From assembly GCF_002214565.1 (NCBI RefSeq), contig NZ_CP015106.1, forward strand, positions 1,054,001-1,118,000: DNA of 64,000 bases, written 5' to 3'. The first letter of the stretch is position 1. Each line of letters starts with the position of its first letter. Of the stretch, positions 27,075 through 36,835 are shown one piece after another. This DNA comes from Thermococcus radiotolerans (GTDB taxonomy: Archaea; Methanobacteriota_B; Thermococci; Thermococcales; Thermococcaceae). The notes under the pieces were generated by a model. That model was given only the letters and a program-made list of their open reading frames with translations. It ran no database searches and was not told where the DNA came from. The translations under genes and the position numbers were made by a program.

Positions 27075-28200
27075 GATCAAAGCACTGATTCTCGCTATAG
27101 ACCGCGATGATGATTTTGGGCAGAAGGCCGGCGTTGAAGGGCCGGTGATAGGGCGAGACGCCTGCGTAGATGCAGCCCTCAAGCTCAGCCTTGCCGATCC
27201 AGAGGACAGCGACGCCAACGTCGTTTATGCCGCGGTTAAGCTCTACGACAGCCTGAAGGAGAGCGGCGAGTTCGATGACGTCCAGGTGGCCCTCATAACC
27301 GGCCATCCCAAGGTGGGCGTCAAGAGCGACTTGGAGCTCGCCAGGCAGCTGGAGATCATCCTTGAGAGGTTTACGGCGGATGGTGTCATCACCGTCACCG
27401 ACGGTGCCGAAGACGAGCAGATATTCCCGATAATAACCTCAAAGGTGCCGATAATAAGCTCCCACAGGGTAGTCGTCAAACAGAGCGAGGGCATAGAGAC
27501 GACCTACTACATCATCTACCGCTACCTGAGGGAGATACTCAGCGACCCGGAGGTCGCAAAGGTAGTCCTCGGAATCCCGGGGATGATACTCCTGCTCTAT
27601 GGAATCGCGAGGCTGATAGGGGTCTGGTATCCCGAGAGCGTGAAGATAATCTCCGCGACGATAACCGGTACGATACTCCTCTTCATCGGCGGCTACTTCT
27701 TCACCAAGGGCTTCCGCTTCAACTTCAGGGAGACCATAGCGAAGCAGTTCATCTTCGTCATATCCGTCATCGCGGGCGCCCTCATAATCGGGGGAGGCGC
27801 CATAAACGCCTACTTCAGACTGGAGGAGTACGCAAAGGAGATAATCGGCGGCTGGCCTGGAACGCCGCTCCTGGCAACGCTCATCTACATAAACGCCATA
27901 GCGGCTCCACTGATAATCGGAATCTCCGTGATGATAATGGGAAAGAGCATACAGGCATACCTTCGGAAGGACTACCACATCTGGTACTACGTCTCGGCGC
28001 TCCTCCTGATGCCCGCGCTCTGGATAACCATCGACCTGACGACCAGGTACGCGATGGCCATACTCACGATATCCGACATAGACGTCTTCGCGAAGTTCCT
28101 GCTCGCCCTCGCGGATGTAGCGGTGGCCGTTCTCGTTGGAATCTACATGAGGGGAAAAGTTAGGGGATGGGAGAGAGTTGAGACTGGAACGAGCGCTTGA
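27067..28200 (+). CDS. DUF373 family membrane protein
   Basis: The 377-residue product has a soluble N-terminal domain (residues 1-140: ALILAIDRDDDFGQKAGVEGPVIGR, DVQVALITGHPKVGVKSDLELARQLE, TVTDGAEDEQIFPII), characteristic of archaeal DUF373. About seven transmembrane helices follow. The conserved Asp run (DRDDD) hints at nucleotide or metal binding, but function is unknown. The start is GTG 27067. It overlaps the upstream DUF77 gene by 8 bp and the downstream coiled-coil gene by 23 bp. Confidence 0.85.
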   Translation: MVEIKALILAIDRDDDFGQKAGVEGPVIGRDACVDAALKLSLADPEDSDANVVYAAVKLYDSLKESGEFDDVQVALITGHPKVGVKSDLELARQLEIILERFTADGVITVTDGAEDEQIFPIITSKVPIISSHRVVVKQSEGIETTYYIIYRYLREILSDPEVAKVVLGIPGMILLLYGIARLIGVWYPESVKIISATITGTILLFIGGYFFTKGFRFNFRETIAKQFIFVISVIAGALIIGGGAINAYFRLEEYAKEIIGGWPGTPLLATLIYINAIAAPLIIGISVMIMGKSIQAYLRKDYHIWYYVSALLLMPALWITIDLTTRYAMAILTISDIDVFAKFLLALADVAVAVLVGIYMRGKVRGWERVETGTSA

Positions 28201-29239
28201 TGAGTACGAAAAGAGGAAAAAGAAGGCCGAGAGAGAGCTCGAAAAGGTCAGAAAGAAGTACAACAAGCACCTCGAGAAGAAAATCCAGGAGATTCTAAAG
28301 AAAATAGACTCCCTGGAGAAGAAGGACGTTCCCAAGAACGTGGACGACAAGATAAAGAAAATCGTAACCGCGGAGAAGAAGAACTACGTCACGGCACTGA
28401 GGAATGCGCTGGCCAGTATAAAGGACATGGACGACCTCGGAAAGCGCCTTCCCGATTTAGCCAAGCTCCACGTGGGGCACGGAAAGTATCTCCTCATAAT
28501 CTTCGAGAAGGATGTCTATGCCATCAACCGCCTGCTGAAGGAGCTCAACGAGGAGTACGTGAAATACTACAACGAGCTGGGTAGAAAAGGCCTGCCCGAC
28601 CTCAGACTTAGGGAGCTCCTCAGGGAAGAGGAGAGAACGAGGGAAATCATTGCCACCGCGGAGAAGGAGAAGCTGGAGCTGGAAAAGGAACTGAAGGCAA
28701 AGGAAGGAGAGTTAGACGAGTTTTACAGGGAACATGGGTTAGGGGGGCTTGAGGAGGATATAAAAAGCCTCTCCTCCTCGCTCCGGACTGCCGAAATGGA
28801 GGTTCGCTCGAAGGTCTCAAAGCTTCAGAAACCGATAAAACGGATGCGCCTCCACGAGCCGATAGCGGACGAACTCGTAAGGGACAGTTCCGTGGCCCTT
28901 AGAAAGCCGGACGAGTTCATTTCCCTGCTCCAGAGGATATACCCCAGGCTCGAGGGCAAGTACAGGAAAACCGCCCAGTGGCTGATAGAGAACCTCAAAG
29001 AGAGGGCAGATGCCCTCGGAAGGGAGAGAGAGAAGCTCTCCGAACTTGAAAGGAAGAGAGATGAGATTCTGGCGAACGGAGAGGCCAGGAAGAAGGAAAT
29101 CTGGGAGATTCAGAGGCTCATCGAGGAGAAGGAAGCCGAGATACGGAAGCTCAGACGCCAGCTTGAGCACCTAGAGAGGGAGCTGGACGAGAGCTTGGCG
29201 AAGCTCGAGGAGATACTCGGCGAATCGATAGAGCGATAG
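28178..29239 (+). CDS. Long coiled-coil protein, function unknown
   Basis: The product has 353 residues from TTG 28178, with GGGAGAGAG upstream and a 23-bp overlap with DUF373. Coiled-coil heptads cover residues about 8-60, 150-225 and 280-350 (EKRKKKAERELEKVRKKY, EKLELEKELKAKEGELDEF, RKLRRQLEHLERELDESL), separated by a helical globular part. There is no ATPase motif, so it is not SMC or Rad50. Tight coupling to a membrane protein suggests a membrane-attached structural or scaffold role, which is inference. Confidence 0.75.
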   Translation: MRLERALDEYEKRKKKAERELEKVRKKYNKHLEKKIQEILKKIDSLEKKDVPKNVDDKIKKIVTAEKKNYVTALRNALASIKDMDDLGKRLPDLAKLHVGHGKYLLIIFEKDVYAINRLLKELNEEYVKYYNELGRKGLPDLRLRELLREEERTREIIATAEKEKLELEKELKAKEGELDEFYREHGLGGLEEDIKSLSSSLRTAEMEVRSKVSKLQKPIKRMRLHEPIADELVRDSSVALRKPDEFISLLQRIYPRLEGKYRKTAQWLIENLKERADALGREREKLSELERKRDEILANGEARKKEIWEIQRLIEEKEAEIRKLRRQLEHLERELDESLAKLEEILGESIER

Positions 29240-29280
29240 GTTTATGAATTAGGCTTCCCTAATTCTTTTGGGTGGTGAGC

Positions 29281-30126
29281 ATGTTTAAAGTTGACAGGCT
29301 TCGATTCGGCACCGCCGGAATACCAATCTCAACCCCAAAGCGCTCAACTATGGATGGGATAGTCCACGTGAGAAACCTCGGCCTCGATGCGATGGAGCTC
29401 GAGTTCGTCAGGGGCGTTAATCTGAGGCCGGAACTGGCCAAGAAGATAAAGCACGTGGCGAAGAAGCACGACGTTCTCCTGACCGCCCACGCGCCGTACT
29501 ACATCAACCTAAACGCGGCCGAGAAGGCCAAGGTCGAGGCCAGCAAGAAGAGGATAATCCAGAGCGCCGAGCGCCTGTATGACGCAGGAGGCTGGAGCGT
29601 CGTTTTCCACGCCGGCTACTACCTCAAGCAGGACCCGGAGAAGGTCTACCAGAGGATAAAGGGCGAGATCAAGGATATAGTGAGCAGTCTCCAGGACAGA
29701 GGGATAGAGGTGTGGATAAGGCCCGAGTTGACCGGCAAGCCAACCCAGTTCGGAGACCTGAGGGAGCTGGTGAGGCTGAGCGAAGAGGTTGAGATGGTTC
29801 TGCCGACGATAGACTTCGCCCACGCCCATGCAAGGCACGCTGGGAAGTGCAACACCGCCGAGGAGTGGCGCGAGATGCTCTCCCTGATGGAAGACAGGCT
29901 CGGCAGGGAAGCCCTAGACAACATGCACATCCACATAAGCGGCATAAACTACACCTCGAAGGGCGAGAGGAACCACCTGAACCTCCAGGAGAGCGACATG
30001 AACTGGGAAGACCTGCTGAGGGTTCTCAAGGAGTTCCGCGTTAAGGGCGTCGTCATAAGCGAGAGCCCGAACATCGAGGGCGATGCAATTCTGATGAAGA
30101 AGAAATACGAGGAGATACGGGTTTAA
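29281..30126 (+). CDS. nfo: Deoxyribonuclease IV (endonuclease IV)
   Basis: The 281-residue product has an AP-endonuclease-2 TIM barrel: RFGTAGIPISTPKRSTMDGI, LLTAHAPYYINL, VVFHAGYYL, TIDFAHAHARHAG, and NMHIHISGINYT followed by VISESPNIEGDA. His, Asp and Glu residues in these segments bind the three zinc ions. It cuts DNA 5' to abasic sites and belongs to base-excision repair. GGGTGGTGAGC precedes ATG 29281. The stop overlaps the convergent peptidase gene by 4 bp. Confidence 0.9.
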   Translation: MFKVDRLRFGTAGIPISTPKRSTMDGIVHVRNLGLDAMELEFVRGVNLRPELAKKIKHVAKKHDVLLTAHAPYYINLNAAEKAKVEASKKRIIQSAERLYDAGGWSVVFHAGYYLKQDPEKVYQRIKGEIKDIVSSLQDRGIEVWIRPELTGKPTQFGDLRELVRLSEEVEMVLPTIDFAHAHARHAGKCNTAEEWREMLSLMEDRLGREALDNMHIHISGINYTSKGERNHLNLQESDMNWEDLLRVLKEFRVKGVVISESPNIEGDAILMKKKYEEIRV

Positions 30127-31166
30127 GCCCTCTCAACCCTCCCGTATCTTTCCATGATTTCCACAAGCCTATCAACCGGAAGGGCGTACCTCACGTGCCC
30201 GTTCCCCTCGACGGTTCTGGCCTGCAGGAGCGCGTTGATTATAGCCTCCTCAGTGGCTTCGGCGGCTGCCCTAAAGAGCGGGCTCAGAGCGTTGTCGGGA
30301 AGGAAGCTGAGCAGGTGGGCCTCCTTATCCAGCGGGACGGTCTGGGCGGTGGAGAATGCCAGAACCACGTCGCCGCTCCCGTGGTAGGCGTAGCCGCCGG
30401 TTCTCGAGAGCCCGACCACTGCCCTCTTCCCCAGCCTTCTTAGCTGCCTCGCTGTCAGGGGCGCGTTCGTGGCAACCACCATTGAGACGCTCCCCCTTCC
30501 GGAGGTTCCCCTGCCAGGATAGTCCTTCAGCTCAAGGCCAACAGGAACCCCAGCGATTGTCAGGTCCTCTCTCCTTCCGAAGTTCGCTAAAACGAGGGAG
30601 GCAACCGTATACTCCTCGCCGCCGATTTCGACGACCCTCGACGATGACCCTATCCCGCCCTTGAACTCGAAGGCGCTCATTCCGGTGCCGGCCCCAACCG
30701 AGCCTTCTTCGAAGTCGAGTTTCGCGTTTTTGACGGCCTCGAAGTAGTGGTCATCTCGAACGACCATCTTTCTGATGTCGTTTAGGTAAGAATCGTTGCA
30801 TTCCATGACGACCGGCGAAACGCTCTTCAAATCAGGGTTCAGCTCGATCATGTGTCTAACCACCGCGCTTGCAACGGTGTAGACGCTCAGCGTGTTGGTC
30901 AACGCTAACGGCGTCTCGATGTAGCCCAGCTCATCGACCTGAACGAAGCCTATCGGCTTGGAGAAGCCGTTCATGACGAAGGTGGCTGAGAAAAGCCTCT
31001 CCCTGTAGGGGTTCTTGACGGGAGGGAGCAGGACGGTAACCCCTGTTCTGATGTCATCCCCCTCGATTATCGTCGAGTGGCCGACTTTAACGCCCAAATC
31101 AGCCATTGAGTTCCTTTTTCCGTGAGGGTGAAGCCCGACCCTTATTCCCAGCTCGGGAGCCTTCAT
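30123..31166 (-). CDS. P1/DmpA family aminopeptidase
   Basis: The 347-residue product begins MKAPELGIRVGLHPHGKRNSMADLGVKVGH and contains GSVGAGTGMSAFEFKGGIGSSSR and SVSMVVATNAPLTARQLRRLGKR, features of the self-processing DmpA/P1 (S58) peptidases, which remove N-terminal residues or act on D-/beta-amino peptides. The processing site should lie near the GS-rich stretch around residue 240. CCGGTGATACC precedes ATG 31166. It is divergent from the ABC permease gene. Confidence 0.9.
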   Translation of the reverse strand: MKAPELGIRVGLHPHGKRNSMADLGVKVGHSTIIEGDDIRTGVTVLLPPVKNPYRERLFSATFVMNGFSKPIGFVQVDELGYIETPLALTNTLSVYTVASAVVRHMIELNPDLKSVSPVVMECNDSYLNDIRKMVVRDDHYFEAVKNAKLDFEEGSVGAGTGMSAFEFKGGIGSSSRVVEIGGEEYTVASLVLANFGRREDLTIAGVPVGLELKDYPGRGTSGRGSVSMVVATNAPLTARQLRRLGKRAVVGLSRTGGYAYHGSGDVVLAFSTAQTVPLDKEAHLLSFLPDNALSPLFRAAAEATEEAIINALLQARTVEGNGHVRYALPVDRLVEIMERYGRVERA

Positions 31167-31218
31167 GGTATCACCGGTGATAGATAGCATGCTGGACTTA
31201 ACAACCTTGCCCAATCAA

Positions 31219-31230
31219 CGCTTATAAAGA
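31219..31230 (+). promoter_or_regulatory. TATA box of the ThiP-like ABC operon
   Basis: CGCTTATAAAGA is centred about 27 bp before the ATG at 31251, and the intervening bases lack a ribosome binding site. A leaderless transcript is likely. Confidence 0.5.
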
Positions 31231-31250
31231 GCAAAAACCGAGTTGTCACC

Positions 31251-32876
31251 ATGGGGTCAAGGCTCTCAAAGCTCTTCCTGCTCATCCCTCTGGCCTTCCT
31301 CGTGGTCTTCTTCTACGTCCCGTTAGCCAGTATTCTAAAAACCGGCCTCTGGGAGAACGGTCTCACCCTTAAACACATCTCCGCCGTTCTGGCCAACGAC
31401 TACCACCGAAGGGTCATCCTCTTCACGATAGGGCAGGCGATAGCCTCAACCCTCCTTACCCTGGCACTTGGCCTTCCAGGGGCGTACATATTCGCCAAGT
31501 ACGACTTTCCGGGAAAGGGCACCATAAAGGCGGTCTTAACAGTCCCGTTCGTCATGCCCAGCGTGATGGTCGCCTTGGGCTACATACTCCTCTTCGGAAA
31601 GAGCGGCTTCATAACCGGCCTCATCGGCCGCGATCTGGGGATAATCTACTCCTGGAAGGGCATTCTCCTCGCACACGCGTTCTACAACTTTCCGATAGTT
31701 ATACGCATGGTCTCGTCGCTGTGGCAGCGCGTGAATCCCCATTACGAGGAGGCCGCGATGGCATTGGGGGCGAGGGGCTGGACGCTCTTCCGGAAGGTTA
31801 CCCTGCCGATGATCTCCCCGGCGATTTTTGCCTCAGCGATGCTCACTTTCGTGTTCTGCTTCCTAAGCTTCTCGATTCCCCTCATAATCGGCGGCTACCA
31901 GTACGCCACGATAGAGGTGGACATCTTCACCTCGATAATGGTGCTCCTCGACTTCAAGACCGGCTCGGCTCTGGCCATAATCCAGATACTCCTTAGCATG
32001 GGCTTCATGTACCTCTACCTGAGGGCGCTCGATGCCTACGCCAAGCGCGAGGAGCAGCGCGTGTTTAGAAAGCCTCGTCCCTTCACGAGACGCGACTGGC
32101 TGAGCCTCAAGGGGCTGCTTGTTGGAGTCTACTCCCTAATCGTCTTTCTTTTCATAGTCTCCCCGCTCTTAGCTGTCCTCTACGACTCCCTGCGCTTCAA
32201 CGATGCCTGGAGCCTCGAATGGTACAGGAGAATATTCTCAACGGAGTACAACCCGATGTTCGGGGCGACGACGCTCGACGCGGTAAGGAACTCACTCACC
32301 TTCGGTCTGGCAACGATATTCCTATCTGTTCTCGTGGCACTTCCCATAGCCTACGCCCTCCACCGCTGGAACTTCAGGGGAAAGAGGCTCTTCGACGTCC
32401 TGGTGATGCTCCCGCTGGCTAGCTCTGCCATAACCCTCGGTCTGGGATACATAAGGGTCTTCCACTCGACCCCGCTCTACTTCACCGCCTGGATAATCAT
32501 AGCCGCCCACACCGTCATAGCTTATCCCTTCGTGCTCCGTGCCGTTTCAACGTCCCTGAAGAAGATAAGGCCAAACCTCTGGGAGGCGGCCCTAAGTCTG
32601 GGTGCCAAGGAGTGGAAGGCCTTCCTGAGGGTGGAGCTTCCGCTGGCTTTGGGCGGGGTCATCGTCGGCGCGATATTCGCCTTCGCCATAAGCATAGCGG
32701 AGCTGGGAGCGACCTACATGCTGGCCAAACCCGAGTACACCACGATGACGGTGGCTATATACAAGTTCCTCGGGGCGAGGCAGTTCGGTTCGGCCTCTGC
32801 CTTGGCCGTTCTTCTTATGGCAGTCTCAACGCTCAGCTTCCTGATAATCGAGAGGGTAGGTGAGGAAGTATGGTGA
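31251..32876 (+). CDS. ABC transporter permease, fused double domain (ThiP/FbpB-like)
   Basis: The 541-residue product has about twelve membrane helices in two homologous halves. Each half carries an EAA loop: [25 protein letters not shown] (about 165-190) and [25 protein letters not shown] (about 443-468). This fused form is typical of thiamine or ferric-iron importers. The ATPase gene overlaps its end by 7 bp. No substrate-binding protein gene is adjacent, so the substrate (thiamine, iron or other) cannot be fixed. Confidence 0.88.
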   Translation: MGSRLSKLFLLIPLAFLVVFFYVPLASILKTGLWENGLTLKHISAVLANDYHRRVILFTIGQAIASTLLTLALGLPGAYIFAKYDFPGKGTIKAVLTVPFVMPSVMVALGYILLFGKSGFITGLIGRDLGIIYSWKGILLAHAFYNFPIVIRMVSSLWQRVNPHYEEAAMALGARGWTLFRKVTLPMISPAIFASAMLTFVFCFLSFSIPLIIGGYQYATIEVDIFTSIMVLLDFKTGSALAIIQILLSMGFMYLYLRALDAYAKREEQRVFRKPRPFTRRDWLSLKGLLVGVYSLIVFLFIVSPLLAVLYDSLRFNDAWSLEWYRRIFSTEYNPMFGATTLDAVRNSLTFGLATIFLSVLVALPIAYALHRWNFRGKRLFDVLVMLPLASSAITLGLGYIRVFHSTPLYFTAWIIIAAHTVIAYPFVLRAVSTSLKKIRPNLWEAALSLGAKEWKAFLRVELPLALGGVIVGAIFAFAISIAELGATYMLAKPEYTTMTVAIYKFLGARQFGSASALAVLLMAVSTLSFLIIERVGEEVW

Positions 32877-33880
32877 GGGTAGAACTGAAGGGAGTCCTCA
32901 AGGAGTGGGAGGATTTTCGGCTTGAGATAAGCGAGCTCGACGTCAAGGACGGCGAGTTTCTCACGCTCCTCGGGCCGAGCGGCTGCGGAAAGACGACGAC
33001 GCTGAGGATGATAGCGGGCTTTGAAAAGCCGGAGAGGGGCGAGATACTCTTCGACGGAAGGAGGGTGAACGATTTACCACCCTACGAGCGCGGGATAGGC
33101 ATAGTCTTCCAGGACTACGCGCTGTTTCCCCACATGACGGTCTTCAAGAACATCGCCTTCGGCCTTGAGATGAAGGGGCTTCCAAGGGCAGAGATAGAGA
33201 GGAAGGTAAAGTGGGCGCTTGAGCTGGTCGGTCTGGAAGGCCTCGAAAACCGCTATCCGGAGCAGCTGAGCGGCGGCCAGCAGCAGCGCGTTGCCCTCGC
33301 GAGGGCCCTGGTCGTTGAGCCGGAGGTTCTGCTCCTGGATGAACCTCTCAGCAACCTCGACGCCAAGATAAGGGAGCGCCTGAGGGGAGAGATAAAGAGA
33401 ATCCAGCGCGAGCTCGGCATAACGACGATATACGTCACCCACGACCAGGAGGAGGCGATGGCGATAAGCGACAGGATTGCCGTCATGAATGTCGGCCACG
33501 TTGAGCAGGTTGGAAAACCGCTGGAGCTTTACTACCGCCCAAAGACCGAGTTCGTGGCGCGCTTTCTAGGTTTGAGCAACATACTGGAGCTTAAAGCCGA
33601 GAACGGTAGGGCCTGCCTCGGAGGGCTGTGCTTCAACGTCGGAAGGGATGGAAAAGTGAGGGTATTCTTCAGGCCGGAGAGCGTCTACGTAAAACCCGGC
33701 GATACCGCTGAAATCATCGACTACGAACTCCTGCCCGGCAGGATAAGGCTGAGGCTCGGGGTTGGAGGGGAGGTAATCCTCGCGGAGCGCTTCCTCGACG
33801 AGCTGCCCTTCGGCGTTGAGGCTATGCCAGAGCGGGTGGACGTCGAGGTGAGGAGCTTCTCGGTGCTCGAAGCGGAATGA
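32870..33880 (+). CDS. ABC transporter ATP-binding protein
   Basis: The 336-residue product has Walker [10 protein letters not shown] (about 34-42), Q-loop [11 protein letters not shown], signature [16 protein letters not shown], Walker [13 protein letters not shown] and the switch His in [10 protein letters not shown] short C-terminal TOBE-like domain follows ([13 protein letters not shown]). It energises the fused permease upstream. GGTGAGGAAGT precedes ATG 32870 within the 3' end of that gene. Confidence 0.93.
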   Translation: MVRVELKGVLKEWEDFRLEISELDVKDGEFLTLLGPSGCGKTTTLRMIAGFEKPERGEILFDGRRVNDLPPYERGIGIVFQDYALFPHMTVFKNIAFGLEMKGLPRAEIERKVKWALELVGLEGLENRYPEQLSGGQQQRVALARALVVEPEVLLLDEPLSNLDAKIRERLRGEIKRIQRELGITTIYVTHDQEEAMAISDRIAVMNVGHVEQVGKPLELYYRPKTEFVARFLGLSNILELKAENGRACLGGLCFNVGRDGKVRVFFRPESVYVKPGDTAEIIDYELLPGRIRLRLGVGGEVILAERFLDELPFGVEAMPERVDVEVRSFSVLEAE

Positions 33881-33972
33881 GATGCGATTTAACTCGATGT
33901 CATTAAAACTTTCACCCTCGGATGTGGAAAGGATTAAATAGGAGAGGCCCGAATATAAAGCCGGTGGGGATC

Positions 33973-34866
33973 GTGAAGAGGGGCCTTGCTGGCGCGCTAT
34001 TGCTGGTTCTTGCGCTGGCGATCATGGCAGTTCTGGCAGGAGATAGCTCCCCTCCAAGTGCACGAGAGGAAAACTCACCGATGAACAACTCGAACGTTGA
34101 ATGTTCCCTCCAAGTCAGCTCCCAGACCCCGAAAGACACCCAAATCGGCGGGTGGATAGACAACAGAATCACTGAGGTGACCAACGGTTCTGAGATCACA
34201 CTGAAGGACTGGTTTGCCGTTTACCCCCACATGAACCACACCTCCCGGCCCGAGGGCTGGAACGCCTACATCATCTACTGGCCGGAGAAGTTCAACCTGA
34301 CGGTGCCGTGCTCCATGGGCGGCTTTACAATGGCCCTTGTGGGCAGGGAGAGCGGGAAATCCTTCTACCAGGCAGCTTTGATTAATGAAACTTTTCCCAA
34401 ACACGAAACGGAGTGCTGGGATGGAAGAAAAGGGCGGTGGTTGAAACTGCCGCCGGGAAAGGCCTACTTTGCAGTCCAGTTCATTCCAACGGCCAACGCG
34501 ACCTGGAGATTTACCGTCCTGACGCCGACCAAGACCTGGACGGACTTCAAGGACTACCACATCTTCATCGAGACTCCCGTAGAGCTGAACGCGACCTGCA
34601 CCTGTCCCGTAGAAACGCTGATTGAGAGGTTTGGGGCTTCTATTAAAGCCCGGGGCTTCGAGGAGACCGAACTCTGGGCTACGCCCGAGGAAAACGGCTG
34701 TTTTAAGCCCCTCAGCGTCAAGTTCTATCGCAAGGATGACCGATACCTGTACGTGGAATTTGCCCAAGTGAAAGGTCTGGATCTGGTCAGGGTTCTCATG
34801 GTACTCGGTGAGGAAAAGGAAGTCGTGAAGGCCTACGCGGAAGGCTTCACCGCGGTGGGCGGTTAG
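33973..34866 (+). CDS. Membrane-anchored exported protein, function unknown
   Basis: The product has 297 residues from GTG 33973, chosen because GGTGGGGATC stands directly before it. A basic start and one hydrophobic helix (LAGALLLVLALAIMAVLAG) are followed by an extracellular part with six or more N-x-S/T sites and cysteines at VECSL, VPCSM, TECWD, TCTC and GCFKP, which suggest disulfides. No domain recognised. A TATA-like GATTAAATAGG lies near 33931-33942. It stands alone between two transport loci. Confidence 0.65.
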   Translation: MKRGLAGALLLVLALAIMAVLAGDSSPPSAREENSPMNNSNVECSLQVSSQTPKDTQIGGWIDNRITEVTNGSEITLKDWFAVYPHMNHTSRPEGWNAYIIYWPEKFNLTVPCSMGGFTMALVGRESGKSFYQAALINETFPKHETECWDGRKGRWLKLPPGKAYFAVQFIPTANATWRFTVLTPTKTWTDFKDYHIFIETPVELNATCTCPVETLIERFGASIKARGFEETELWATPEENGCFKPLSVKFYRKDDRYLYVEFAQVKGLDLVRVLMVLGEEKEVVKAYAEGFTAVGG

Positions 34867-35006
34867 GGGTAGAGACTTTTGTTTTCCCGGTTCTTCAGCT
34901 TGAGCGCACATCACCCCTTCTCAATGGTTTAAACATTTATCTGTCAAAAAATCTTTAAAAAACCAAGTTATTAGGCAGAAATAAGTCAAACCAAGGGGTG
35001 AAGCTC

Positions 35007-36344
35007 ATGGGATGGTTCGAGAACTACTTCGAGTTTGAGAGGCACGGCACGGATATGAAGACCGAAGTGCTCGCAGGAATGACGACCTTCATGACCATGG
35101 CGTACATTCTCTTCGTGAACCCGGCGATCCTCAGCGATGCCATGGGTAAGGAGGCCTTCAACTCGCTCGTCGCCGTCACGGCCCTCGCCGCGGGGCTTGC
35201 AACGATCATCATGGGAATCTACGCCAAGAAGCCCTTCGCCCTCGCGCCGGGAATGGGGCTGAACGCATACTTCGCCTACAGCGTCGTCCTGGGTATGGGA
35301 TATGACTGGAGGGTAGCCCTCGCGGCGGTCTTCGTGGAGGGTCTGGTGTTCATAGTCCTCAGCGTTACCAAGGTGAGGAGCGCGATAATCCACGCGATAC
35401 CCATAAGCCAGAAGTACACGATCGGAGCAGGTATAGGTCTATTCCTGACCTTCATAGGCCTTAACGACGTGGGTCTCCTCACGGCGGTCGTGAACGACGC
35501 GGGAGTGCTTCAGTTCACCGGACTCAACGCCTCTGCCCTGACCAGCGGTGAGATACTGCTGTTCTTCTTCGGGCTCTTCCTCGCGATGGTTCTCATCGCG
35601 CTCCGCGTTAAGGGCTCGCTGCTCATCTCCATCATAGTCACCAGCGTCATCGGCTGGATTACCGGTCTGGCCCCCTGGCCCGAGCACCTGTTCTCAACCC
35701 CGGACATCAGCTACACCTTCATGCAGATGGACCTCCAGGGTCTCCTCAACGTCGGTGCGATAGGAGTTATATTCGCCTTCTTTATGGTGGACTTCTTCGA
35801 CACGCTGGGAACGGTTACGGGCCTGAGCGCCAAGGCCGGCTTCCTCACAAAGGACGGAAAGGTTCCCGACGCCGAGAAGATACTCCTCACGGACGCCATA
35901 GGTACGACCGTCGGAGCCGTCCTCGGAACCTCAACGGTCACGACCTACATCGAGAGCGCGGCAGGAATAGAGGAGGGCGGAAGGACTGGAATGACGGCAC
36001 TCGTCACCGGCCTGCTCTTCCTCGGCATAGGCCTCTTCATAGCGCCGCTGGCGGGGGCGATTCCGGCCTTTGCAACCGCCCCGGCCCTCGTCATAGTGGG
36101 TTACTACATGCTCAGCGCCATCAAGGAAGTGAACTTCACGGATCACACCGAGGCGATTCCGGCCTTCCTCGTGCTCATAACCATACCCTACACGTACTCG
36201 ATAGCCGACGGAATAGGCATAGGCTTCATCAGCTACACGATACTCAAGCTCTTCAGCGGCAGAAGGGAGGAGATACACCCGCTCATGTACGTTCTGTCCC
36301 TGATATTCGTGGCGTACTTCGCCTATCTCGGCGGGGTCTTCTGA
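35007..36344 (+). CDS. Purine/nucleobase permease, AzgA-type (NCS2 family)
   Basis: The 445-residue product starts MGWFENYFEFERHGTDMKTEVLAGMTTFMTMAYILFVNP, the signature start of the AzgA (COG2252) adenine/guanine/hypoxanthine permeases. It also has LAPGMGLNAYFAYS, MVDFFDTLGTVTGLSAKAG and STVTTYIESAAGIEEGGRTG, with 12-14 membrane segments. It imports purines with cations. GGGGTGAAGCTC precedes ATG 35007, and CTTTAAAAAA near 34952 is a likely TATA box. The 140 bp upstream contain no gene. Confidence 0.92.
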   Translation: MGWFENYFEFERHGTDMKTEVLAGMTTFMTMAYILFVNPAILSDAMGKEAFNSLVAVTALAAGLATIIMGIYAKKPFALAPGMGLNAYFAYSVVLGMGYDWRVALAAVFVEGLVFIVLSVTKVRSAIIHAIPISQKYTIGAGIGLFLTFIGLNDVGLLTAVVNDAGVLQFTGLNASALTSGEILLFFFGLFLAMVLIALRVKGSLLISIIVTSVIGWITGLAPWPEHLFSTPDISYTFMQMDLQGLLNVGAIGVIFAFFMVDFFDTLGTVTGLSAKAGFLTKDGKVPDAEKILLTDAIGTTVGAVLGTSTVTTYIESAAGIEEGGRTGMTALVTGLLFLGIGLFIAPLAGAIPAFATAPALVIVGYYMLSAIKEVNFTDHTEAIPAFLVLITIPYTYSIADGIGIGFISYTILKLFSGRREEIHPLMYVLSLIFVAYFAYLGGVF

Positions 36345-36350
36345 TTCCAC

Positions 36351-36360
36351 TTTTCTTTTT
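36351..36360 (+). terminator. T-rich terminator after the purine permease gene
   Basis: TTTTCTTTTT begins 7 bp after the stop codon. It lies between the permease gene and the convergent DtxR-type gene, in the position expected for archaeal T-tract termination. Confidence 0.5.
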
Positions 36361-36385
36361 AGAGAATAGCAAAAGTTTGAGAGAA

Positions 36386-36820
36386 TCACTTGAATTCGGC
36401 GTTCTCGGCTAGCTTCTCCTTGAGGAACTGCTTGAGAACGTAGGGGCACTGCTCCTGAATGAACTGGGCGAACTCCCTTATCCTCTGCACGGTTATCTCG
36501 CTGACGTAGTGCTCGAACTGACAGGCGTCGTGCTCGGCTATCTCCGGTGGGATGCCCAAGATATCGATGAAGAACTGCGTGAGGAGAAGGTGCTTCGAAT
36601 ACGTGTCCTCCGCTATCTTCCTCCCCGCGTCGGTCAGCAGAATCCTGTCGTACTTCTCGTACTCCACCAGTCCCTTCTCCGAGAGCTTCTTCAGGGCATC
36701 GACGACGCTGGGCGGCTTGACGCGCATCATCTTGGCGATGTCCTTGACGCGGATGACCCCTTTGTTCTTGTGAAGGATGTACATGGTCTCGAGATATTCC
36801 TCTTCCCTCTTGCTTACCAA
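36386..36820 (-). CDS. DtxR/MntR-family metal-dependent regulator
   Basis: The product has 144 residues. The winged helix is SKREEEYLETMYILHKNKGVIRVKDIAKMMRVKPPSVVDALKKLSEKGLVEY, followed by the dimerisation and metal-binding helices LTQFFIDILGIPPEIAEHDACQFEHYVSEI. These hold the Glu, His and Cys ligands typical of DtxR proteins. No C-terminal SH3-like domain is present. Such regulators repress Fe or Mn uptake genes. TTG 36820 (after GGTGAGGTCG) is preferred over GTG 36829. A possible own operator lies at 36836-36851. Confidence 0.88.
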   Translation of the reverse strand: MVSKREEEYLETMYILHKNKGVIRVKDIAKMMRVKPPSVVDALKKLSEKGLVEYEKYDRILLTDAGRKIAEDTYSKHLLLTQFFIDILGIPPEIAEHDACQFEHYVSEITVQRIREFAQFIQEQCPYVLKQFLKEKLAENAEFK

Positions 36821-36835
36821 CGACCTCACCTGTCG

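Noticed and set aside
31169-31182. Palindrome TATCACCGGTGATA before the P1 peptidase gene, resembling the half-sites of the glycolytic motif TATCAC-N5-GTGATA
   Set aside because: The spacer is 2 bp instead of 5 and the right half is the ribosome binding site itself, so chance symmetry is the simpler explanation.
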